From assembly GCA_944320965.1 (NCBI GenBank), contig CALUJO010000018.1, positions 1-41,038 of the forward strand: a stretch of DNA of 41,038 nucleotides, written 5' to 3'. The DNA is from an uncultured Bacteroidaceae bacterium. Lineage in GTDB: Bacteria > Bacteroidota > Bacteroidia > Bacteroidales > Bacteroidaceae. The position numbers and the translations under genes are program-made. Each line of letters starts with the position of its first letter. Positions within the stretch are counted from its first letter, which is position 1. Under the pieces are notes generated by a model, which was not told where the DNA came from, did no database searches, and saw only the letters and a list, made by a program, of their open reading frames with translations. Of this stretch, positions 16,465 through 24,622 are shown in pieces.

Positions 16465-17235
16465 ATGATAAGTCCGTTAGCTTTTATAGATCCCAGCGCA
16501 AAGATTGGCAAGAACGTTACAATAATGCCGTTTGCATTTATCGACAGAAACGTTGAAATAGGCGATGACTGTATTATCATGCCGCACGTATCGGTTATGG
16601 CCGGTACTGTTTTGGGAAAGGGTAACAAGGTTCATCAGAATACTGTTCTGGGTGCCGACCCTCAGGATTTCAAATACGACGGTGCGGAAACCGGTCTGAT
16701 TATCGGTGACAACAATCATATACGCGAAAATGTAGTGATAAGCCGTGCAACGAAACAGGGCGATGCATCTGTTATCGGAAACGGGAACTTCCTTATGGAC
16801 AGGGTACACCTTTGTCATGATGTCCACATTGGCAATGACAATGTGCTTGGCATAGGCGTTTCGGTTGCCGGAAACAGCCGTATAGACAAATGTGTCATAC
16901 TGAGCAGCAATGTGGTCATTAATCAGGGATGCCATATAGGCAGATTCAGTCTTGCACAGAGCGGATGCTGTGTCAGCAAGAATGTTCCGCCTTTTATTAT
17001 TGTTACAGGCAATCCTGCCGTATATCATGGAGTGAATGCGGTGGTAATGCAAAACCATATGAATGTATCCGAGAGGGTTTTGCGTCACATTCTTAATGCC
17101 TACAGACTGTTATCGCAGACCGGTTCGAGCGTACAGGATGCATTGCAGAAGATTGAAGATCAGGTTCCGAAGAGTCAGGAGATAATTGATATCCTTGAAT
17201 TCGTGCGAAATTCGGATAAAGAGATAATAAGGTAA
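16465..17235 (+). CDS. LpxA-like acyl-ACP--UDP-GlcNAc O-acyltransferase paralogue
   Basis: LpxA adds a 3-hydroxyacyl chain to UDP-GlcNAc in the first step of lipid A synthesis. The 256-residue protein begins with left-handed beta-helix hexapeptides (SAKIGKNVTIMPFAFID) and ends in the LpxA helical domain (about 200-256). By alignment to E. coli LpxA, the general base His125 is kept (VHLCHD, His118 here) and so is the His122 equivalent (His115). The His144 and His160 positions are Asn (VAGNSRI, Asn137; VVINQGC, Asn153), and the ruler residue Gly173 aligns with Ser. This suggests altered acyl selectivity or a side role rather than a simple housekeeping LpxA. ATG 16465 is preferred to TTG 16456, which overlaps the previous stop. 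Fused to the RND operon by a 5-bp gap. Confidence 0.85.
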   Translation: MISPLAFIDPSAKIGKNVTIMPFAFIDRNVEIGDDCIIMPHVSVMAGTVLGKGNKVHQNTVLGADPQDFKYDGAETGLIIGDNNHIRENVVISRATKQGDASVIGNGNFLMDRVHLCHDVHIGNDNVLGIGVSVAGNSRIDKCVILSSNVVINQGCHIGRFSLAQSGCCVSKNVPPFIIVTGNPAVYHGVNAVVMQNHMNVSERVLRHILNAYRLLSQTGSSVQDALQKIEDQVPKSQEIIDILEFVRNSDKEIIR

Positions 17236-17247
17236 AATTTTGATTGG

Positions 17248-17282
17248 AGAAAGGGGAGGCATTTGCTTCTCCTTTCTTTTTT
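17248..17282 (+). terminator. Terminator of the efflux/LpxA operon
   Basis: AGAAAGGGGAGG (17248-17259) pairs with CTTCTCCTTTCT (from 17266) and is followed by a T-run. Confidence 0.75.
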
Positions 17283-17668
17283 TAATACATACGGTATGCT
17301 GCATCTGGTTTAAACATCCATTTGATGAAATATGCCAGTGCTGTAAATATAATTTATTTTATGCTGTTGCCAATGATTTGGAGAAATCATGCCGGATATG
17401 CTTGTTTCCCCAAAAATGTCCGTATCTTTTCGGGCAAAAGCCTGCAATGTCCTTGCTAAAAAGACAGGGCCTTTTATTGCGAAACATTTAAGGTTTTTGG
17501 CAAAGAGGCAGAACGTTTTTTCTGGAAGCCCGGTATTTTGGCGTAATGCGCTTCTCTTTTGTTAAGGAATTTGAATGGCATGTAGCTGTCAATGTTCAAT
17601 ATCATAAAAAAAATACAAATAGGCAGTCTATTTTAGTTCATATATTCTTTTATTACATTCAATTGGTG
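17283..17668. other. Intergenic stretch with no gene recognised
   Basis: AT-rich sequence with stops in all useful frames. The only structure seen is the decayed hairpin repeat at 17458-17521. ORFs crossing it have no coding character and no family resemblance. Confidence 0.5.
17458..17521. repeat. Decayed hairpin repeat, copy C
   Basis: Aligned by eye with copy B (29568-29632), it shares CCTTTTA, then GAAAC, GTTTTTGGCAAA, AGGCAG and a terminal T-run in the same order and spacing. The left arm (AAAAAGACAGGG) no longer pairs well with the right arm, so it is a degenerate member of the family. Unlike A and B it lies between two genes in tandem. Confidence 0.55.
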
Positions 17669-17677
17669 TATATTTGC
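17669..17677 (+). promoter_or_regulatory. Promoter -7 box of the deaminase gene
   Basis: TATATTTGC is a perfect TAnnTTTGC. The predicted start is near 17683, at the first base of a GC-rich hairpin. Confidence 0.6.
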
Positions 17678-17682
17678 ATAAA

Positions 17683-17702
17683 GGGGTTTTCCCCGGTTTT
17701 TT
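17683..17702 (+). promoter_or_regulatory. GGGG-TTTT-CCCC hairpin with T-run in the deaminase leader
   Basis: GGGG (17683-17686) and CCCC (17691-17694) form a short stem followed by GGTTTTTT. It sits at the predicted 5' end of the mRNA and ends 17 nt before the ATG. It could be a 5' stabilising hairpin or a minimal attenuator. Confidence 0.4.
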
Positions 17703-17718
17703 GTAAAAGGAATACATT

Positions 17719-18186
17719 ATGACAAAAGAATATTTTATGAGAGAGGCAATACGCCTTTCCGAAGAGAACGTAAAGAATGGTGGCGGTCCGTTCGGGGCAG
17801 TTATTGTCAAGGACGGTGAGATTATTGCGACTGGTGTGAACAATGTGACACGCCATTGCGACCCTACGTCACATGCCGAGGTTAATGCTATACGAAACGC
17901 AGCATCAAAGCTTGGAACATTCAATCTTGAAGGATGTGAAATATATACTTCGTGCGAGCCTTGTCCTATGTGTCTTGGAGCGATATATTGGGCTCATCTT
18001 GACCGAATGTATTACGGAAACACCAAGACTGACGCAAAGAATATCGGTTTTGACGATTCATTCATATATGAAGAGATTGACCTTTCGCCTGAAGAAAGAA
18101 GACTGAAGTCTGAAAGACTTTTGGGGGATGAAGCAATACGTGCATTCAAGGAATGGGATATCAAGGAAGACAAGATTGAATATTGA
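17719..18186 (+). CDS. Nucleoside/guanine deaminase (CDA fold, GuaD-like)
   Basis: A 155-residue zinc deaminase, the same size as B. subtilis GuaD (guanine to xanthine). The zinc and catalytic motif HAE is at 52-54 in TSHAEVNAIRNAA, and the PCxxC motif (Cys82, Cys85) is in SCEPCPMCLGAIYWAHLDRM. The C-terminal region (TKTDAKNIGFDDSFIYEEI) follows the GuaD pattern rather than TadA, which would carry tRNA-binding residues. It is probably cytoplasmic purine salvage or catabolism. Transcribed from its own promoter box at 17669. TadA-like activity cannot be fully excluded. Confidence 0.88.
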   Translation: MTKEYFMREAIRLSEENVKNGGGPFGAVIVKDGEIIATGVNNVTRHCDPTSHAEVNAIRNAASKLGTFNLEGCEIYTSCEPCPMCLGAIYWAHLDRMYYGNTKTDAKNIGFDDSFIYEEIDLSPEERRLKSERLLGDEAIRAFKEWDIKEDKIEY

Positions 18187-18244
18187 TTTTTTTGCCGTGA
18201 AATCACTGGTATCCGTATTGTAATATCATAGGGGAGGATACAGT

Positions 18245-21200
18245 ATCAGAAAGATAAGGAATACCATATTAACAATACTGATTATTGTTTTTGGGATTTA
18301 TTTCGCTGCTTATATCTCGTTGAAGACCGAAAGGGTCCAGGGACGCATAGGTAGGGCAGTGGCAAGTGAATTGTCAACAATAATAGGTTCGGAAGTTGGC
18401 CTTGAAAAGGTTAACATAGGACTTTTTAACCGTATTCTTGTAAACGGACTGAGTGTAAAGGACAAGGAAGGAAAGGAAATTCTGAAAGTCAACAGACTTT
18501 CGGCTTCTTTTGATATACTTCCTCTTCTGCAAAAGAAAATAAGAATCAATACGGTACAGCTCTTTGGCTTTAACTTTGTTCTGGAAAAGGAAAACAAGGA
18601 TGCGCAGCTTAACATACAGTATATATTGGATGCCTTTGCTTCAAAAGAGAAAAAGGAAAAGTCAGCGTTGGATTTGCGTGTAAACTATGTTCTTCTGAGA
18701 AACGGGTCTTTCAATTATGACGTGTTGTCGGAAGACACTTTAGGTAAAGGTCTGGACCTTTCACATATCAATATAGAGAATATCTCGGCAAACATTTCCC
18801 TGAAGAAATTCAATCCCGACTCCATAAACCTGAACATCAAGCGTCTTGCCTTTAAGGAGACTAATGGTTTTGAGATGAAGAAAATGAGTCTCCGTTTCAG
18901 GTCAAACCGGGAAAAACTTATTCTTGACAATCTGAAAATCAGTCTTGGCAAGAGTGAACTGGCAATTGATTCAGTGTGGCTGACTGACAGGAAAGGCAAT
19001 ATAATGAAGCTTGAACTTGTTGCCCCTGAATATGGTATAGCAATAAACCGCTCAAATGTAAATCTTGGAGACCTTTCATACTTTGTTTCACCACTTGAGG
19101 GGGTTGATAAGGATGTCAGACTTGATTTGAGTGCAACCGGAAACAGAGAGACTTTGTGGCTGAACAGACTGTCAATGGCAAGCGGAGGTGACTTCAATTT
19201 TAATATGACTTCGGTTATTGATACAGCAGGGGTCAATATTCCATCGTTTAATGTTTATATTGGAAACGGTATGGTTGCTGCTGTTCCTGCAATGCGCAGG
19301 ATGATTGACAGTGGAACACTTGGAAACATCGGTTATGTAAGGATACAGAGTACTGTCGGAGGACCGTATTCAAAGATAAAGGCTTCTACAAAATTCTCTT
19401 CTCCGATAGGTGAACTTTACAATGACATGTATTTTTCACTTTCAGACAGAACATTCAGTCTTATAGGCACTAAGGTAAAGAGCAAACAGTTCCGCCTGGA
19501 TAAGCTTCTTCCAAAAAGCGGACTGGGAGAGGCTGCGTTCAATCTTGCAGTCAAGACAAGGCATTTGAACCGTGATTTCAGAATGTCTCAAATGTATGTA
19601 AAGGGAAAGGTTTCACGTCTTGACTATCAGGGATACACATACGATAATATATTGATTGACGGAGGTATTGACCGTGGCATTTACAAAGGCCGTGTCGAAT
19701 TGGACGATGAGAACGGATATCTGATGGTTAACGGTACTTTCAATAACCGCAGGTATGAGCCTGAAATAAATATAAAGGCAGAAGTCAAGAATGCAAGACT
19801 GTTTGAAACTGGGCTTGTGAAGAACCCGAAATATGAGAATTCTGTGCTCTCGTTTAGTCTGGATGCCAATTCTTCAGGTAATGATATTGATAATTTTAAA
19901 GGATACATTGAATTTGACAGCCTTAACTTTATAGGCTCCGAGGGTACATATTCCAACAGTAAAATAAGGGGTGGAGTAGAAAACATCGGAAAAAACGAGA
20001 GGAGAATGTATCTGGATTCCGATTTCCTAAAGGCAGAACTTAGGGGGGATTACAATTACAAGTATTTTGTAAATAGCGTTGTTTCCCTTGTAAACAAGTA
20101 CATGCCTGTTGTTGAGGTTAAGAAAAACAGAAAGAACAGGCGGATAAAGAAAAACAGCAACAATTTTTCGTTTGAAATAGAACTGGATAATACCGATTTC
20201 TTCAGAAAGGTACTGATGCTGCCTGTTGAACTTAACAAGAAGGCAAACGTAAACGGCTATTTTAATGAAGAGCTTAACCGTTTTGCATTAAATGCATTTG
20301 TTCCTGAACTGAAGTACGAAAACAAGTATATTGAATCTTCATCCCTTGTATGCAAGACTCTGAATGAAGACAGTGTCAGTGTTGTGTGCAGGACAAATAT
20401 AATGATGAAGAACTACAGTATGCTTGGTGTCTCTCTATATTCGACTATTTATGACAATAATATAAGTACGGAGTTGTTCTGGGGAAATGACCAGAAGGAG
20501 ACTTACGGAGGAAATATTAACCTGCATACTCTTCTGGAGAAAAAGGACAAGAGAATAAAAACATCACTGTCTTTGGATAAAAGCGAGTTCATCCTGAAGG
20601 ACAGCCTTTGGAATATACACCCGGCAGAAATAGTTGTTGACTCCGGTAAGGTTGACATTTCTAATTTGAGGATAGACCATATGCATCAGTTTATTGATGT
20701 AAATGGAATTGTCAGCAAGGATGTCAATGATTCGCTGTTTGTCAAGCTTAATGATATTGATTTAAGGTATATATTTGAACTTGCCGATATCAGGAAGGTT
20801 GTCGACCTTTCCGGTCAGGTAAGCGGCAATGCTTACGGTAACGGAGTTCTTCAGGAACCACGAATAAATGCCGACCTTTATGTGGATAATTTCTCTCTTA
20901 ACAGCAGCCGTCTTGGAGATATGAAACTGAAAGGCGTATGGGACAGCAGCGACAAGGGAATACATCTTGACGGAGACATGCGTGACGGTGATATTTCGCA
21001 TACAAAGGTTGATGGTGTAATATATCCGATAAAGCCGGGAAGCATAGACTTGCGTGTTGTGACATCGCATGTAGATTTGGGATTCCTGCGTCAGTATATG
21101 GCTTCTATATCTTCGGATATTAACGGTAGGGCAAGCGGTGATATCAGAATCCACGGACCGTTCAGCGGGATAAATCTGACGGGTAATGCCGTAGCCGAGG

Positions 21201-22714
21201 ATTTCAAGTTCAAGGTTGATATACTTAATACATATTTATGTACTTCGGATTCTGTGCATTTTGAGTACAACAGGATATTTATGGATGATATTCTTGTTAC
21301 AGACGGTCTTGGCAACAGGGCAAGGGCAACCGTATCATTACCTCATAATCATCTGAAGGATTTGAGATTCAATGTCAGGGCAAATCTTGAAAATATGCTG
21401 GTTCTTAATACTAAAGATACTCCTGATCTGCCTTTCTATGGAAAGGTCTTTGCTTCGGGATTCCTTAATCTGAATGGAGGACCGGGCAATCTTACCGTAA
21501 ATGCTGATGTCCAGACCGAACTGAATTCGAATTTTGTATTTGAACTGAGTTCCACTTCGACTGCAACAAACAGCCAGTTCGTTACATTTGTGGACAAGAC
21601 TAAATATTGGAGAACAGATACTTTGTATGTACCCGAGAGCCGCAAGAAGAAAGTTGAAGATCCTAATTTGAAAATGGATTCGGATATAAGGCTGAATCTT
21701 AATATAGATGTCAATCCTAATGCGTATCTAAAACTGATTATGGACCCCGCATCTGGCGATTATATTGGTGGAAACGGTAACGGTAATATAAAGGTTGACT
21801 TTTACAACAAGGGCGATGTCAAGATATATGGCAATTATACCATAAATCAGGGAGTATATAAATTCAGTTTGCAGGAAATTATCCGTAAGGATTTTATTAT
21901 CAAATCCGGCAGTAGCATTGTATTTAACGGAAATCCTCTTGATGCGGATCTTGACATAAATGCGATATATACGGTAAATTCCGTGCCTTTGCAGGATTTG
22001 GGAGCCGATGTCGCAAGTCAGGCAGGGCAGACTAACGTTAAGGTAAATTGTACCATGAACCTTTCGGGTGATTTGACAAAACCGGAAATAAAACTTGGTC
22101 TTGAATTGCCAAACGAAGGGGAAGAGGTTGAAAGAACTGTGCTGAATGCTATAAGTACTGATGAGCAGATGAATATGCAGATATTGTATTTGCTGGGTAT
22201 CGGAAAATTCTATATGCAGGACTACACCGGAGAAACACAAAACTCAAATGCCTTGAGTTCGGTATTGTCATCAACCATATCAGGACAGTTGAACAATATC
22301 TTCTCAAACCTTATAAACAGCAACAATCTGAATATCGGTACCAACCTGAGTACAGGCGTGAACGGATGGACAGATATGGAGTTCGAGGGAATGTTGTCTG
22401 GTCAGTTGCTCAATAACCGTCTGCTTATAAACGGAAACTTCGGGTATAGGGACAACGCACTGTCGCAGTCTAATTTCATAGGTGACTTTGAAGTTGAGTA
22501 TTTACTTACTAAAAACGGTAATTTCCGCGTAAAGGCTTATACAAAGACAAACGACAGATATTATACAAAGACAACACTTACAACCCAGGGTCTCGGATTT
22601 GTATTCAAAAGGGATTTCAACAACTGGCGTGACTTTTTTGGAATAGAAAATCCGGATAAGGCAAGTAAGCGTAAAAACAGAAAAGACTCTAAGGAAAACA
22701 ATATTGCAGAATAA
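18245..22714 (+). CDS. TamB-domain translocation/assembly protein (DUF490), ATC in place of the start codon
   Basis: A giant AsmA/TamB-like protein, about 1489 residues. A single N-terminal membrane anchor (IRNTILTILIIVFGIYFAAYI) precedes a long repetitive beta-rich region. The C-terminal about 350 residues form the DUF490 domain (GNGNIKVDFYNKGDVKIYGN, IIRKDFIIKSGSSIVFNGNP, NLSGDLTKPEIKLGLELP). Such proteins span the periplasm and are implicated in outer-membrane protein assembly and phospholipid transport. The start is odd: the frame is open back to a TAA at about 18220 but has no ATG, GTG or TTG until TTG 18320, which would discard the anchor. A strong ribosome binding site (GGGGAGG, 18231-18237) lies 7 nt before ATC at 18245, giving (M)RKIRNTIL. 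The ATC is either a rare start codon or a changed or misread ATG. Confidence 0.88.
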   Translation: MRKIRNTILTILIIVFGIYFAAYISLKTERVQGRIGRAVASELSTIIGSEVGLEKVNIGLFNRILVNGLSVKDKEGKEILKVNRLSASFDILPLLQKKIRINTVQLFGFNFVLEKENKDAQLNIQYILDAFASKEKKEKSALDLRVNYVLLRNGSFNYDVLSEDTLGKGLDLSHINIENISANISLKKFNPDSINLNIKRLAFKETNGFEMKKMSLRFRSNREKLILDNLKISLGKSELAIDSVWLTDRKGNIMKLELVAPEYGIAINRSNVNLGDLSYFVSPLEGVDKDVRLDLSATGNRETLWLNRLSMASGGDFNFNMTSVIDTAGVNIPSFNVYIGNGMVAAVPAMRRMIDSGTLGNIGYVRIQSTVGGPYSKIKASTKFSSPIGELYNDMYFSLSDRTFSLIGTKVKSKQFRLDKLLPKSGLGEAAFNLAVKTRHLNRDFRMSQMYVKGKVSRLDYQGYTYDNILIDGGIDRGIYKGRVELDDENGYLMVNGTFNNRRYEPEINIKAEVKNARLFETGLVKNPKYENSVLSFSLDANSSGNDIDNFKGYIEFDSLNFIGSEGTYSNSKIRGGVENIGKNERRMYLDSDFLKAELRGDYNYKYFVNSVVSLVNKYMPVVEVKKNRKNRRIKKNSNNFSFEIELDNTDFFRKVLMLPVELNKKANVNGYFNEELNRFALNAFVPELKYENKYIESSSLVCKTLNEDSVSVVCRTNIMMKNYSMLGVSLYSTIYDNNISTELFWGNDQKETYGGNINLHTLLEKKDKRIKTSLSLDKSEFILKDSLWNIHPAEIVVDSGKVDISNLRIDHMHQFIDVNGIVSKDVNDSLFVKLNDIDLRYIFELADIRKVVDLSGQVSGNAYGNGVLQEPRINADLYVDNFSLNSSRLGDMKLKGVWDSSDKGIHLDGDMRDGDISHTKVDGVIYPIKPGSIDLRVVTSHVDLGFLRQYMASISSDINGRASGDIRIHGPFSGINLTGNAVAEDFKFKVDILNTYLCTSDSVHFEYNRIFMDDILVTDGLGNRARATVSLPHNHLKDLRFNVRANLENMLVLNTKDTPDLPFYGKVFASGFLNLNGGPGNLTVNADVQTELNSNFVFELSSTSTATNSQFVTFVDKTKYWRTDTLYVPESRKKKVEDPNLKMDSDIRLNLNIDVNPNAYLKLIMDPASGDYIGGNGNGNIKVDFYNKGDVKIYGNYTINQGVYKFSLQEIIRKDFIIKSGSSIVFNGNPLDADLDINAIYTVNSVPLQDLGADVASQAGQTNVKVNCTMNLSGDLTKPEIKLGLELPNEGEEVERTVLNAISTDEQMNMQILYLLGIGKFYMQDYTGETQNSNALSSVLSSTISGQLNNIFSNLINSNNLNIGTNLSTGVNGWTDMEFEGMLSGQLLNNRLLINGNFGYRDNALSQSNFIGDFEVEYLLTKNGNFRVKAYTKTNDRYYTKTTLTTQGLGFVFKRDFNNWRDFFGIENPDKASKRKNRKDSKENNIAE

Positions 22715-22815
22715 TATAAAATATTTGATGCCGGTATTCCGTTTTATTATGTAAAATTAATAGATGTGGCGGTCAAAAATAAAATAAAAATATTGTCTAA
22801 TTGAATACTAATAAG

Positions 22816-22824
22816 TAATTTTGC
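22816..22824 (+). promoter_or_regulatory. Promoter -7 box of bamD-rpoZ
   Basis: TAATTTTGC is a perfect TAnnTTTGC. The start is predicted near 22831, which excludes the in-frame TTG at 22821 as a start codon and supports ATG 22842. Confidence 0.6.
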
Positions 22825-22841
22825 AAATATTTTTAGATAAG

Positions 22842-23651
22842 ATGAAAAAGAGTGCACAGATAATAGTATTGTTGGGTGCCGCTGTTTTGGCAGGTTCTTG
22901 TAATTCTTACAACAAAGTGGTAAAGAGTTATAACAATGAGCTTAAATATGAAACAGCGAAAAGAAGTTATGTTGAAGGAAACTATTCAAGGGCAGCTTCA
23001 TTGCTTGAGGATGTTCTTATGTTCATGAAACTGACTCCTAATGCCGAAGAATCATTGTACTTGTTGGGAATGACATATTTCAACCAGGGGGATTATGTAA
23101 CTTCATCCCACTATTTCAAAACCTATTATACGACATTCCCAAGAGGACAGTTTACAGAGAATGCCAGATATATGGCTTCAAAATCATTGTATTTGGATAG
23201 TCCTGAAGCAAGATTGGACCAATCCGGTACATATATGGCAATTCAGGAGCTGCAAATGTTCATGGAATACTTCCCTGAAAGCAAATACAAGGATGAAGCT
23301 CAGAAAATGCAGTTCGAATTGCAGGACAAACTGGTTTACAAGGATTTCCTTGCAGCAAAGCTTTATTATGATTTGGGAGACTATATGGGTAACAATTATG
23401 AGGCATGTATTGTGACAGCACAGAATGCATTGAAGGATTACCCTTATACTAATATGCGAGAGGAATTGTCAATTCTTATCTTGAGGTCAAGGTATCAGAT
23501 GGCTTTGCACAGTATTGATGAAAAGAGAATCGAGAGATACAGGGAGACTATTGACGAGTATTATGCGTTCAAGAACGAGTTCCCTGAGACAAAGTATGAG
23601 AAAGAAATCTCAAGCATATTCAGAAATTCGGAAAAGTATATAAAGGATTAA
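22842..23651 (+). CDS. bamD: Outer-membrane protein assembly factor BamD
   Basis: BamD is the essential lipoprotein partner of BamA in beta-barrel assembly. The 269-residue product has the signal MKKSAQIIVLLGAAVLAGSC with lipidated Cys20. TPR helices follow, including KRSYVEGNYSRAASLLEDVL, LYLLGMTYFNQGDYVTSSHYF and FPRGQFTENARYMASKSLY. Length and TPR arrangement fit BamD (YfiO) of Bacteroidales. ATG 22842 is chosen because it creates a proper lipoprotein signal and lies after the promoter. It is followed at 16 bp by rpoZ; the bamD-rpoZ-DUF4293 order is, as far as I recall, common in Bacteroidales. Confidence 0.93.
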   Translation: MKKSAQIIVLLGAAVLAGSCNSYNKVVKSYNNELKYETAKRSYVEGNYSRAASLLEDVLMFMKLTPNAEESLYLLGMTYFNQGDYVTSSHYFKTYYTTFPRGQFTENARYMASKSLYLDSPEARLDQSGTYMAIQELQMFMEYFPESKYKDEAQKMQFELQDKLVYKDFLAAKLYYDLGDYMGNNYEACIVTAQNALKDYPYTNMREELSILILRSRYQMALHSIDEKRIERYRETIDEYYAFKNEFPETKYEKEISSIFRNSEKYIKD

Positions 23652-23667
23652 TAATTTATATTTAATT

Positions 23668-23997
23668 ATGGATTACAAAAAAACTAATGCTCCAACTACA
23701 ACAGTAACAAGAGATTTGATGGAATTGTGCGAGGACACAGGCAATATCTACGAAACAGTGACAATTATTGCCAAGCGTTCTAATCAGATTGCGCACGAAA
23801 TCAAGGAAGAACTTTCAAAGAAACTTCAGGAATTTGCTTCAGGCAACGACAATCTTGAGGAAGTTTTTGAAAACAGGGAACAGATTGAAATCTCACGTTT
23901 CTATGAAAAGTTGCCTAAACCTACTTTGATTGCAACAAAGGAGTACGAAGAACATAAGATTTACTTTAGAAACCCTGCGAAAATAGATAAAATCTAA
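23668..23997 (+). CDS. rpoZ: DNA-directed RNA polymerase omega subunit (Bacteroidota type)
   Basis: A 109-residue protein of the Rpb6/omega family in its Bacteroidota form. The conserved core is GNIYETVTIIAKRSNQIAHEIKEEL (about 27-51), equivalent to the R-x-x-Q-I helix that clamps the beta' C-terminus. An acidic C-terminal extension follows, with ISRFYEKLPKPTLIATKEY. It stabilises RNA polymerase. It lies between bamD and the DUF4293 gene, separated from the latter by 4 bp, so all three are almost certainly one transcript. Confidence 0.92.
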   Translation: MDYKKTNAPTTTVTRDLMELCEDTGNIYETVTIIAKRSNQIAHEIKEELSKKLQEFASGNDNLEEVFENREQIEISRFYEKLPKPTLIATKEYEEHKIYFRNPAKIDKI

Positions 23998-24001
23998 CAA
24001 G

Positions 24002-24469
24002 ATGGTTATTCAGAGAATTCAGACATTATATCTCTTTCTGGCGTTTATTGCTCTTGTTGTGGCAATGTTCATGCCGGTGGGAGTTTTTATAGGATACGGA
24101 AATACTGATTTCTATGAATTCTATCCTTTGTATGTTGTCCTTAACGGTGTGAAGGATTATGCCGTTGCCGGTCTGTTCACCATTTTAGGACTTTCGGCAA
24201 TAATAGCGTTGGGAACAATATTCTGTTACAAGGATTTGCTTCTTCAGATAAGACTTTCCATCTTCAATATCGTAATGATGATTGGCTATTACGGTGCTTT
24301 CGGTGCGATGTGGTGGATTGTTGGCGGTGACCTTGATGCTTCATTCAAGATGAACTGGGCTTTGGGTCTTCCGATAGTATCACTGATACTTACTGTATTG
24401 GCTATCCGTGGAATGGGACATGACAGAAAGCTTTTGAGAGATGCAAACTCTATGAGACTTAGGGATTGA
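24002..24469 (+). CDS. DUF4293 membrane protein
   Basis: A 155-residue protein with four predicted membrane helices (about 5-30, 50-72, 77-100 and 115-138). The N-terminal MVIQRIQTLYLFLAFIALV is the family hallmark. The tail is basic and cytoplasmic (GHDRKLLRDANSMRLRD). DUF4293 is confined to Bacteroidota as far as I know and has no assigned function. The position after bamD and rpoZ suggests envelope-related housekeeping. A terminator follows at 24492. Confidence 0.88.
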   Translation: MVIQRIQTLYLFLAFIALVVAMFMPVGVFIGYGNTDFYEFYPLYVVLNGVKDYAVAGLFTILGLSAIIALGTIFCYKDLLLQIRLSIFNIVMMIGYYGAFGAMWWIVGGDLDASFKMNWALGLPIVSLILTVLAIRGMGHDRKLLRDANSMRLRD

Positions 24470-24491
24470 TACCATAAAAGTCAGAAGATAT

Positions 24492-24530
24492 AACGGAGAA
24501 GGGAGTTTTACGCTTCCGTCTCCGTTTTTT
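24492..24530 (+). terminator. Terminator of the bamD-rpoZ-DUF4293 operon
   Basis: AACGGAGAAGGGAG (24492-24505) pairs with CTTCCGTCTCCGTT, followed by a T6 run. Confidence 0.8.
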
Positions 24531-24592
24531 ATTGCATTATCCGCATAGACAATATTTGTAATCTGATACTTGGCAAGTTGGATTTTTAATGC

Positions 24593-24601
24593 TAAATTTG
24601 C
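24593..24601 (+). promoter_or_regulatory. Promoter -7 box of the cyclophilin-M16-aroA operon
   Basis: TAAATTTGC is a perfect TAnnTTTGC, predicting a start near 24608, 15 nt before the ATG. Confidence 0.55.
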
Positions 24602-24622
24602 TATAATAAACCGGAACAGATT

